Assembly: GCA_947589135.1 (NCBI GenBank)
Contig: CANPZT010000055.1
Span: 1 to 8,660, forward strand
Direction of reading: 5' to 3'
Length of the DNA stretch: 8,660 nt
From: an uncultured Clostridia bacterium
GTDB lineage: Bacteria; Bacillota; Clostridia; TANB77; CAG-508
The translations under genes were made by a program, and so were the position numbers. Shown one piece after another: positions 1-5,741 of the stretch. Each line of letters begins with the position of its first letter. Position 1 is the first letter of the stretch. Under the pieces are notes generated by a model, which saw only the letters and a list, made by a program, of their open reading frames with translations, ran no database searches and was not told where the DNA came from.

Positions 1-339
1 AGCTAAAAATTTGTCATTTGTTAATGGCTCTATCTGGTCTAAAAAATCTATAAATACTGATAAACTAATCGTTCCTACAAGTGATTTGATAAAAAATTGC
101 TTACCAACTTTAAATGCAGAAAATAAAAACAATGGACTATTAATTAATAAAATTGTGGTTCCCATAGGCACATTAAATAAATAGTATATAATTGTTGCAA
201 TACCGGAAACTCCACCTGTTGACAATTGATTTGGTAGTAAAAATAAAGATATTCCAAATGCCATAACAAATGCTCCTAGCATTGTTCCTAGAATATCTCT
301 TATCCATCTTTTTATTTTATTTTTTATATCTATTTGCAT
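1..339 (-). CDS. YitT-family membrane protein, N-terminal part (runs off left edge)
   Basis: This is the N-terminal 113 residues of an integral membrane protein of the YitT (DUF161/DUF2179) family, whose transport or sensing role is not settled. The start ATG is at 339-337, with AAGGTGA seven bases upstream. A basic N-terminus (KNKIKRWIRD) is followed by a first membrane segment at about residues 16-35. Next comes the family hallmark LLPNQLSTGGVSGIATII (34-51), then another hydrophobic stretch around 60-76 and a third starting near 87. Full-length members usually have five or six helices and a soluble C-terminal domain, so most of the gene lies outside the window. It follows the Elp3-like gene after 41 bases on the same strand and is probably cotranscribed with it. 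Its ribosome binding site and ATG lie inside a long hairpin (335-387), so translation is probably controlled. Family assignment is secure; function is not. Confidence 0.88.
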   Translation of the reverse strand, partial: MQIDIKNKIKRWIRDILGTMLGAFVMAFGISLFLLPNQLSTGGVSGIATIIYYLFNVPMGTTILLINSPLFLFSAFKVGKQFFIKSLVGTISLSVFIDFLDQIEPLTNDKFLA

Positions 340-387
340 AAAATCACCTTTATTACAATTATCTGTAATAAAGGTGATTTTTATGCA
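335..387 (-). promoter_or_regulatory. Long hairpin that buries the yitT ribosome binding site and start codon
   Basis: Positions 335-357 and 364-387 form an inverted repeat of 23 base pairs with one extra A in one arm and a 6-base loop (358-363). In the minus-strand mRNA, the 5' arm contains the last codon and stop (GCA TAA) of the Elp3-like gene. The 3' arm contains the AAAGGTGA ribosome binding site and ATG of the YitT gene. No U-tract follows the 3' arm, so it does not look like a normal intrinsic terminator. The layout fits translational coupling: a ribosome finishing the upstream gene would melt the 5' arm and free the downstream start. The repeat is seen directly; its function is inferred. 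Confidence 0.75.
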
Positions 388-1454
388 TTTTTATTTCTTT
401 TTTCTTCTATTATATCATCATATGTTTTTATTACTTCTATTTTAGAATTTCCTTGTTTAATTTTGTTATCTTGTTTTAAAATCAAATCTACATCATATGT
501 ATTTTTTAACTTTATAATATTTTCTTTTTTATGTCCTATTACATTATTGATATCAATTGGATTAACTGTAACTTCTACTTCTTTTACTTTTACATTTAAT
601 TTTTTTATTTTTCCTACGATTGCATCATACCAAAGTCCTGACTCTACTAATTGTCTAAATGCTGGATGATATGGTCCTGCTACTACTTCGCTATTTTCAC
701 TTTCTGGTAATGAAATTTCTTCTGTATTTTGTAGTCCAATTCTAATAACATCAATTTTCTTTTTTGTAAACATATTAACTAACTCTTTACAAATTTCTAC
801 TGCTTGTACTAATGATAATGGTTCATATTTTCCTTCTTTAAACTCTTGTTCTAATTTTGTATTTTTTACTACCAAAACAGGATAAATTCTTATCATTTTA
901 GGTTTTAATTTAATTAAAGCTTTTGCAGTATTAATTTCATCAATTCTAGTACTTTCAGGAAGTCCTACCATCATTTGATGTCCTAGTGTAAATCCATGCC
1001 ATCTAATCATTTTTGAAGCTTTTTTTACATCTTCAAAAGTATGTCCTCTATTTGTTCTTTTTAAAATATAATTATTTGCAGATTGTACTCCTAATTCTAT
1101 TGTTTTTACTTTATATTTTTTTAATCTTTTTAAAACTTCTTTGTTGATACAATCTGGTCTTGTAGAAATCCTTATACTAGATACTTTTCCTTTTTTTATA
1201 TATTCATATGCTACTTGCAATAATTCTTCCTGCTTATCTGCTTCTATGGCTGTAAAACTTCCTCCAAAAAAAGCTATCTCAACTTCTGCTTCTTTTTCTT
1301 TAATGCTTTCTAAATGTGTATCTATTATTTTTTTTGCTTCTTCTTTTGTCATACTATTTTTTTGACCACTTATTGATTTTTGATTACAAAATATACAATC
1401 ATTTGGACATCCTAAATGTGGTACAAAAATAGGTATTATATATTGTTTTTTCAT
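381..1454 (-). CDS. Short Elp3-like radical SAM protein (COG1243-type, no acetyltransferase domain)
   Basis: This 357-residue protein carries the radical SAM 4Fe-4S motif C16-x3-C20-x2-C23 (CPNDCIFC). It also has the SAM-binding GGSFTAI (64-70), STRPDCI (97-103), ELGVQSAN (120-127) and the Elp3-type signature GPYHPAFRQLVES (260-272). Full Elp3 proteins modify wobble uridine of tRNA through a radical SAM domain plus a GNAT acetyltransferase domain and are about 550 residues long. Here the GNAT domain is absent. In its place is a lysine-rich tail (about 285-340) with VIGHKKENI (305-313), which resembles the loop of a KH RNA-binding fold. The gene follows rnc after 15 bases, with AGAGGG as ribosome binding site. 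Many Clostridia place such a gene next to rnc. A tRNA or other RNA substrate is plausible but not demonstrated by the sequence. Family is confident; reaction is unknown. Confidence 0.9.
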   Translation of the reverse strand: MKKQYIIPIFVPHLGCPNDCIFCNQKSISGQKNSMTKEEAKKIIDTHLESIKEKEAEVEIAFFGGSFTAIEADKQEELLQVAYEYIKKGKVSSIRISTRPDCINKEVLKRLKKYKVKTIELGVQSANNYILKRTNRGHTFEDVKKASKMIRWHGFTLGHQMMVGLPESTRIDEINTAKALIKLKPKMIRIYPVLVVKNTKLEQEFKEGKYEPLSLVQAVEICKELVNMFTKKKIDVIRIGLQNTEEISLPESENSEVVAGPYHPAFRQLVESGLWYDAIVGKIKKLNVKVKEVEVTVNPIDINNVIGHKKENIIKLKNTYDVDLILKQDNKIKQGNSKIEVIKTYDDIIEEKRNKNA

Positions 1455-1469
1455 ATATTTCCCTCTTTC

Positions 1470-2144
1470 TTATTTTAATTGTTCTAATGCTTTTTTTGCA
1501 GCTTGCATTTGAGCTTCTTTTTTACTCTTTCCTTCTCCTTGTGCTAATATTTTTCCATTGCATTTAACTTGAGCTTCAAACTTTTTATTATGATCTGGTC
1601 CAGATTCATTAATTGTTTCGTACTCTATTTTTACTTCTCCATGTTCTTGTAATTTTTCTTGTAAAACTGTTTTATAATCTTTGTCACCTACATGTTTTGT
1701 AGCCTTTTCAATTTCATTTTCTAAGTTTTTTATAATAAACTTTTCTGATTGTTCAATTCCTCCATCTAGGTAAATTGCTGCTATTACTGCCTCTACACTA
1801 TCTGCTAATATAGCTGGCCTATTTTTACCTCCTGTTCTTTGTTCTGATTTTCCTAGATATAAGAAATCACCAAAATTATGCACTTTTGCTATTTTATATA
1901 AACTTTCTTCACATACTACTGTTGCTCTAACTTTTGTCATTTCTCCTTCTTTTAATTCTTGATATTTATTATATAAATATTTACTTGAAATAAATTCTAA
2001 GATACTATCTCCCAAAAATTCTAGTTTTTCATTACTTTCTAGTTTATTTTCATATGCATATGATGTATGTGTTAATGCCTTTTTTAATAGTTCTTTATTT
2101 TTGAATATGTATCCTATATTTTTTTCTAATTCTTGTAATTCCAT
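1470..2144 (-). CDS. rnc: Ribonuclease III
   Basis: This 224-residue double-strand-specific endoribonuclease matures rRNA precursors and cuts structured mRNAs and antisense duplexes. The N-terminal RNase III domain contains the signature NEKLEFLGDS (38-47) with metal-binding E39, E42 and D46. The second catalytic cluster LADSVEA (113-119) supplies D115 and E118. A double-stranded-RNA-binding domain fills about 155-224 and ends with the typical GEGKSKKEAQMQAAKKAL. Length and all catalytic residues are normal for the family. The start is fixed by AGGAGGT at 2157-2151, six bases before the ATG. It heads an operon with the Elp3-like and YitT genes. smc and ftsY, common downstream neighbours in Firmicutes, are not seen in the part of the operon covered here. 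Confidence 0.97.
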   Translation of the reverse strand: MELQELEKNIGYIFKNKELLKKALTHTSYAYENKLESNEKLEFLGDSILEFISSKYLYNKYQELKEGEMTKVRATVVCEESLYKIAKVHNFGDFLYLGKSEQRTGGKNRPAILADSVEAVIAAIYLDGGIEQSEKFIIKNLENEIEKATKHVGDKDYKTVLQEKLQEHGEVKIEYETINESGPDHNKKFEAQVKCNGKILAQGEGKSKKEAQMQAAKKALEQLK

Positions 2145-2203
2145 ATTTTCACCTCCTATTATAATGTATTTAATTTTTATAAGAAATTTATCCAGGAATC
2201 TAT

Positions 2204-2218
2204 TACTAATTATTAGTA
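2204..2218. repeat. Perfect 15-bp palindrome in the rnc leader
   Basis: TACTAAT-T-ATTAGTA is a perfect 7-1-7 palindrome lying about 20-35 bases downstream of the predicted rnc transcription start. It could be an operator or a small leader hairpin. It consists mostly of A and T, so chance occurrence in this genome cannot be excluded. Confidence 0.35.
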
Positions 2219-2246
2219 CAATTACTTAACTTAAAAAATCTCTTAT

Positions 2247-2274
2247 ATTATATCTTATTTTATAGATTTTGCAA
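2247..2274 (-). promoter_or_regulatory. Predicted housekeeping sigma promoter of the rnc operon
   Basis: On the minus strand a -35 element TTGCAA (2274-2269) is followed after 16 bases by a perfect -10 TATAAT (2252-2247). Transcription would start near 2240 and leave a leader of about 95 bases before rnc. The -35 matches TTGACA at four of six positions. The spo0A promoter uses the same TTGCAA hexamer. Confidence 0.55.
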
Positions 2275-2431
2275 GCAATTTATATTTAATTACATTAAAT
2301 AATTATAATATTATACATGTAAATTCTTGCTTTTAGATTGTATTACTCTACATTTTTTCATTATTTTCTTTCCAAAAATTTATATTAAAATTAGAAATTT
2401 CTTCTATATTAATATTTTTTGCAAAAATTTG

Positions 2432-2460
2432 TAGACAGAAATTAATTGTTATTGTATAAT
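2432..2460 (+). promoter_or_regulatory. Predicted housekeeping sigma promoter of the hydrolase gene
   Basis: TAGACA (2432-2437, five of six matches to TTGACA) is followed after a 17-base spacer by a perfect TATAAT (2455-2460). Transcription would start near 2467. That places the in-frame ATG at 2465 at or before the transcript's 5' end and supports translation from the ATG at 2498. Confidence 0.65.
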
Positions 2461-2481
2461 TAACATGTATAATAATCAAAA

Positions 2482-2490
2482 GAAAGGATG
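2482..2490 (+). promoter_or_regulatory. Ribosome binding site that decides the hydrolase start
   Basis: GAAAGGATG lies 7-9 bases before the ATG at 2498. The upstream in-frame ATG at 2465 has no purine-rich site before it and coincides with the predicted transcription start. The 2498 start is therefore preferred. Confidence 0.65.
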
Positions 2491-2497
2491 TAAACTT

Positions 2498-3877
2498 ATG
2501 TTAGATGATAAAAATTTCTTAAACAAAGATAATAGAAACTTATCAGAAGTTTTTAAGGAATTACAAGAAATGCAAAACCAAAGCAATGCAGCATATTCTA
2601 ATCAATCTAATAATGTATTTCAAACATTATCTAAGAAAAAAACTTTTAATTTTAATAGACATTCTCATACAGATAGTGTATATCAATCTACAGATTTAAA
2701 ATTATCTCACATTATAGTAGGTTGTTCTATTGTAGTAATTGCAATGGCTGCTTTATTTCCTAAAAATTCTTCTTTTAGTAAAAGTTATGCAAAAGTAGAA
2801 GAACCAGAAGAAATAGAAGAATATGAACTAAATAGGCACAGATTAAATATTCAAAATATTATTTCTGAAAATTCTGAAATGGATAAAGTAAAAGAACAAG
2901 TTGTTGAAGAAAGAGAAATTGAATTTGAAACTACATATAATAATGATGCAACATTACCAAAAGATGAGGAAATTATTGTTCAAGAAGGTGTTCTTGGAAA
3001 AGCAAATGTTACAGCTGTAAAAACATATGAAAATGGTAATTTTGTAGAAGAAATCATATTAAACAAAGAAGTAACACAAGAACCTACACCAAAAGTAATT
3101 CAACATGGTACTTCTGAATTTCTTGCAAAACATAAAGTACATATTGGAGATACCATGTACTTAGTAAATGATGTTAACTTAAAAGAAACAGCAGATGATT
3201 CTTCAAACGATGTAGCAGAAGTAAAAGCAAGTTTGGATGTTAAATTGTTAGAATTACCAAGTGAAGAATGGTGTAAAGTTTCTTTTGATACTATTGAAGG
3301 ATATGTAAAAACATCTCAATTAACATCACCTATCACTACACCAAATATAGTAGAAAAAAATAGAGTAAAAAGAATTCTTACAAAAGTAAATATTGAAATG
3401 CAACTAAATAAACCAAGTGGATTAACTTTAAATGATTATAAAAAGATATTTACAGGATTACCAAATGATAAAAACAAAATCTTTGAAAATAACTATAGTG
3501 TATTTTATAATGTTGAAAAGAAATATAATATAAACGGTATTTTCTTAGCATCAATGGCAATTCATGAGAGTAGTTGGGGAACATCACAAATCGCATCTGA
3601 AAAGAAAAATCTATTTGGATATGGTTCTTATGATAGTACTCCATATGAATCTTCTTTTGACTTTTCAGATTACTCAGAAGGAATAGAAACAGTTGCAAAA
3701 TCATTAGTTAAATATTATATTAATCCATCTGGAACTAAAATATACGATGGTGAAACAGCTGCTGGTTGGTACTATAATGGTCCTACACTATCAGGAGTTA
3801 ATACTAGATATGCTAGTGATAGTGATTGGCATAAAAAAGTATATTCATATATGGAACTTTTATATAATAGACTTTAA
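2498..3877 (+). CDS. Membrane-anchored G5-SH3-glucosaminidase (GH73-type peptidoglycan hydrolase)
   Basis: From the ATG at 2498 the product has 459 residues. A polar, Asn/Gln-rich cytoplasmic tail of about 69 residues precedes one membrane segment (about 71-87, HIIVGCSIVVIAMAALF), which should act as an uncleaved signal anchor. Outside the cell follow a Glu-rich linker (100-140) and a G5-like domain (about 140-205, with VTAVKTYENGNFVEE and a closing VIQHGT). Then come a bacterial SH3 domain (about 214-279, ending EEWCKVSFDTIEGYVKTSQL) and a C-terminal glucosaminidase domain (about 324-459). The last carries the catalytic-type motif AIHESSWGTS, with E357 as likely acid, and KKNLFGYGSYD. Such enzymes cut the glycan strand at N-acetylglucosamine and remodel the wall during growth, division or sporulation. 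It has its own promoter and is followed after 39 bases by an unknown membrane protein. Domain calls are firm for glucosaminidase and SH3, good for G5. Confidence 0.9.
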   Translation: MLDDKNFLNKDNRNLSEVFKELQEMQNQSNAAYSNQSNNVFQTLSKKKTFNFNRHSHTDSVYQSTDLKLSHIIVGCSIVVIAMAALFPKNSSFSKSYAKVEEPEEIEEYELNRHRLNIQNIISENSEMDKVKEQVVEEREIEFETTYNNDATLPKDEEIIVQEGVLGKANVTAVKTYENGNFVEEIILNKEVTQEPTPKVIQHGTSEFLAKHKVHIGDTMYLVNDVNLKETADDSSNDVAEVKASLDVKLLELPSEEWCKVSFDTIEGYVKTSQLTSPITTPNIVEKNRVKRILTKVNIEMQLNKPSGLTLNDYKKIFTGLPNDKNKIFENNYSVFYNVEKKYNINGIFLASMAIHESSWGTSQIASEKKNLFGYGSYDSTPYESSFDFSDYSEGIETVAKSLVKYYINPSGTKIYDGETAAGWYYNGPTLSGVNTRYASDSDWHKKVYSYMELLYNRL

Positions 3878-3916
3878 ACTTACATATGAAAAAAGCAAAT
3901 AAAAAAAGGAGTTATT

Positions 3917-4756
3917 ATGAAGAAATTTGATTTTAAAATTAAAAATGTAAAATTAGCTTTTGTTATATTACTAATTTCAATATTTATAATATTTTTACTA
4001 TATTATAATTTTATATTAATCTCTTCATTTGCAAAAAATAAATTTGCTAATGAAATGATTGAAATAGCTGATGAAAATGAAAATTCAATTTTTAATGTAC
4101 AAAAAATACTACTATATAGTAACGCAACAGCAATTGATCATTCAGATGATCAATCTTTAAAAAATATGAGTATTTCTCAATATTCAGATATATCTATATA
4201 TATTGACAACACTAGCTATATAACTGATTTAACAAATGAAAATACAGTAAAAGAACTTTATATTGATAACATTGTGATGAAATCAAATTCTGATATAGGC
4301 ACAAAAATATTAAATTATAAAAATCCTTTAAATTTTGGAAAATATCTTGAAATGAAAACTCCTATAAATAATAGAATTGATTTTAATATTATTAATACAA
4401 ACTCTGAAAATGAAAATCATGATTATTCTGCACCAACATTTTATACAGATTGCTCAAATCCAATTACATTAGGATATTTAAACAAAGACTTATTAACTAA
4501 TTATTCAGCTGTTGACGCTTCTAATACAGTATCATTTAATGGAAAAGTTTTGAAAGAAGCAAATATAGATTTAAATGATATAAATTATACAGTTAATTTT
4601 AAAATTCATATTGTAAATAACTTAAATCAAAAATTTGTATATGATATGTCTATAGATGTTGATTTAAATGATGATAATGGTGGAATATACAACGGATATG
4701 TATATAGAGGAAAAACTACATCTGGTAATGAATATAGATTTTTTAAAGAAATGTAA
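3917..4756 (+). CDS. Membrane-anchored extracytoplasmic protein of unknown function
   Basis: I do not recognise this 279-residue protein. It starts at an ATG with AAAGGAG six bases upstream. A short basic N-terminus (KKFDFKIKNVK) leads into one strongly hydrophobic segment (13-35), which should be an uncleaved anchor leaving about 240 residues outside the cell. The ectodomain is rich in Asn, Asp, Ile and Tyr and looks largely beta-stranded. Its most distinctive stretch is FYTDCSNPITLGYLN (175-189), which contains the only cysteine. It is followed by FNGKVLKEANIDLNDINY and a strand-rich C-terminus. The gene follows the glucosaminidase after 39 bases with no terminator between, so the two are probably cotranscribed and may act together at the cell wall. 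It could be a regulator, inhibitor or scaffold of the hydrolase; nothing in the sequence decides this. Confidence 0.85.
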   Translation: MKKFDFKIKNVKLAFVILLISIFIIFLLYYNFILISSFAKNKFANEMIEIADENENSIFNVQKILLYSNATAIDHSDDQSLKNMSISQYSDISIYIDNTSYITDLTNENTVKELYIDNIVMKSNSDIGTKILNYKNPLNFGKYLEMKTPINNRIDFNIINTNSENENHDYSAPTFYTDCSNPITLGYLNKDLLTNYSAVDASNTVSFNGKVLKEANIDLNDINYTVNFKIHIVNNLNQKFVYDMSIDVDLNDDNGGIYNGYVYRGKTTSGNEYRFFKEM

Positions 4757-4760
4757 TGAT

Positions 4761-4794
4761 AAATGACCAAAAGGTTCATCCCTTTGGTCATTTT
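4761..4794. terminator. Hairpin terminator between convergent gene units
   Basis: AAATGACCAAAAGG (4761-4774) pairs with CCTTTGGTCATTT (4781-4793) as 13 base pairs with one bulged A and a 6-base loop. On plus it is followed by a TTTTATACTTTT run, suited to ending the envelope unit. On minus it begins 7 bases after the spo0A stop and is followed only by a weak T-rich tail. It can plausibly serve both units, more efficiently on plus. Confidence 0.8.
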
Positions 4795-4800
4795 ATACTT

Positions 4801-5622
4801 TTATGCACTCTTTAATTCTAATCTTAATTTATCTGCAATCATTGCGATAAATTCGCTATTTGTAGGCTTTCCCTTAGCTGCTGAAATTGTATATCCAAAG
4901 ATATTTTCTACTGCTTCTTGTTGTCCTCTTCCCCATGCTACTTCTATTGCATGGCGAATTGCACGTTCTACACGACTTGGAGTTGTTTCAAATTTATATG
5001 CAATTTTTGGATATAAGCTTTTTGTAATTTGGTTTATAACATCAATATCATTAACTACCATCATAATTGCTTCTCTTAAGTATTGATATCCTTTAATATG
5101 AGCTGGAACGCCCACTTCATGTATAACATTAGTAACTAATGCTTCTAAGTTTTCTTCTTTTTTTCTTTCATCTTTTGATAATTCTATGTATTGTTGTTTT
5201 TGCTCTCTTGCAATAATTGTGTTTCCTCCATCTTGTGATGGTTTAAAGAACTTAATATCTCTTATTCTTTTAATTAGTATTTCAATGTCAAATGGTTTTA
5301 CTACATAATACTCTGCTCCTAAAGATACAGCTCTTTGTGTTATTTTGTCTTGTCCTACTGCTGATAGCATGATATAAGTTGGCTTTTTATTACTTTTTAT
5401 AATATTAACATTTTCTAGAACTCCTAGTCCATCTAAATGTGGCATTATTACATCTAATAGTACAACATCTGGTGTTGTATTAGCAATTATATCAACTGCT
5501 TCATTTCCATCCTTTGCCATTCCTATTACTTCCATATCGCTTTGTGCGTTTATATAAGAAGCTAATGTATGGCTAAATTCTTGATTGTCGTCTGCTATTA
5601 TAACAGAAATTTTTTCTTTCAT
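4801..5622 (-). CDS. spo0A: Sporulation master response regulator Spo0A
   Basis: This 273-residue protein is the phosphorylation-activated transcription factor that commits endospore formers to sporulation. The N-terminal receiver domain (about 4-122) has the acidic pair D11/D12, phospho-acceptor D57 in VVLLDVIMPHLDG, switch residue S87 and K109 in VVKPFD. The C-terminal DNA-binding domain (about 150-273) has the conserved EVGVPAHIKGYQYLREAI and the recognition-helix region PSRVERAIRHAIEVAWGRG, and ends in the typical NSEFIAMIADKLRLELKSA. Length and motifs are those of a complete, functional Spo0A. Start is set by GGAGGG seven bases before the ATG. A promoter with flanking palindromes lies just upstream (5647-5720). 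spoIVB, its usual upstream neighbour, is absent and an IMPACT-family gene sits there instead. Presence of spo0A implies, but does not prove, that the organism sporulates. Confidence 0.97.
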   Translation of the reverse strand: MKEKISVIIADDNQEFSHTLASYINAQSDMEVIGMAKDGNEAVDIIANTTPDVVLLDVIMPHLDGLGVLENVNIIKSNKKPTYIMLSAVGQDKITQRAVSLGAEYYVVKPFDIEILIKRIRDIKFFKPSQDGGNTIIAREQKQQYIELSKDERKKEENLEALVTNVIHEVGVPAHIKGYQYLREAIMMVVNDIDVINQITKSLYPKIAYKFETTPSRVERAIRHAIEVAWGRGQQEAVENIFGYTISAAKGKPTNSEFIAMIADKLRLELKSA

Positions 5623-5646
5623 AGTTTCCCTCCTAAAATATTCTTC

Positions 5647-5661
5647 TGTAAAATTTTTACA
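5647..5661. repeat. Perfect 15-bp palindrome at the spo0A transcription start
   Basis: TGTAAAA-T-TTTTACA is a perfect 7-1-7 palindrome. It overlaps the predicted spo0A start site and lies just downstream of the -10 element, the classic position of a repressor operator. The binding protein is unknown. Confidence 0.45.
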
Positions 5662-5667
5662 TTTGCT

Positions 5668-5696
5668 ATTATAATATTTTATTCGAGGTTTTGCAA
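5668..5696 (-). promoter_or_regulatory. Predicted housekeeping sigma promoter of spo0A
   Basis: On minus, TTGCAA (5696-5691) and a perfect TATAAT (5673-5668) are separated by 17 bases, giving a start near 5661 and a leader of about 40 bases. The spacer contains CCTCGAA (5688-5682), which matches five of seven bases of the 0A-box core TGTCGAA. This could allow Spo0A to act on its own promoter, but the match is partial. Confidence 0.55.
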
Positions 5697-5701
5697 TTCA
5701 T

Positions 5702-5720
5702 TTTGGAAAATTTTTCCAAA
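5702..5720. repeat. Perfect 19-bp palindrome upstream of the spo0A -35
   Basis: TTTGGAAAA-T-TTTTCCAAA is a perfect 9-1-9 palindrome ending five bases from the spo0A -35 hexamer and 21 bases after the stop of the upstream IMPACT gene. It lacks a proper loop and a following U-tract, so it is a poor terminator and more like an operator or activator site. Confidence 0.45.
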
Positions 5721-5741
5721 TATTTTATAAAAAGATAATTT

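Larger units (their letters stand above)
2145..2497. other. Divergent intergenic region between rnc and the cell-wall hydrolase gene
   Basis: This 353-base, very AT-rich stretch has no credible coding sequence. It holds the rnc ribosome binding site (2151-2157), the rnc leader with its palindrome, the rnc promoter (2247-2274), and on the other strand the promoter (2432-2460) and ribosome binding site of the hydrolase gene. A short palindrome TTTTTGCAAAAA (2416-2427) sits just upstream of the plus-strand -35. Between about 2280 and 2415 I see nothing recognisable beyond A/T-rich sequence that could act as UP-element DNA for either promoter. Confidence 0.7.

Noticed and set aside
335..387. The yitT hairpin as an ordinary intrinsic terminator of the rnc operon
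   Set aside because: No U-tract follows the 3' arm on the minus strand, and the 3' arm itself carries a good ribosome binding site and start codon for the next gene.
334..669. Plus-strand open frame starting at a TTG
   Set aside because: It lies antisense to the 3' end of the Elp3-like gene, is a Phe/Ile/Ser-rich translation typical of reverse-strand AT-rich DNA, and has no ribosome binding site for its TTG start.
1141..1365. Plus-strand open frame inside the Elp3-like gene
   Set aside because: It is fully covered by the radical SAM core on the minus strand, and its low-complexity hydrophobic translation has no supporting start signal.
3450..3704. Minus-strand open frame inside the glucosaminidase domain
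   Set aside because: It overlaps conserved catalytic-domain coding sequence and lacks a ribosome binding site or family features.
3886..3930. 14-codon reading frame between the hydrolase and the unknown membrane protein
   Set aside because: It starts at an ATG with no ribosome binding site, is mostly lysine codons formed by the A-rich spacer and overlaps the next gene's start; it is too short to support.
4763..5086. Plus-strand open frame opposite the spo0A 3' end
   Set aside because: It starts in the terminator hairpin and runs antisense to the conserved Spo0A DNA-binding domain.
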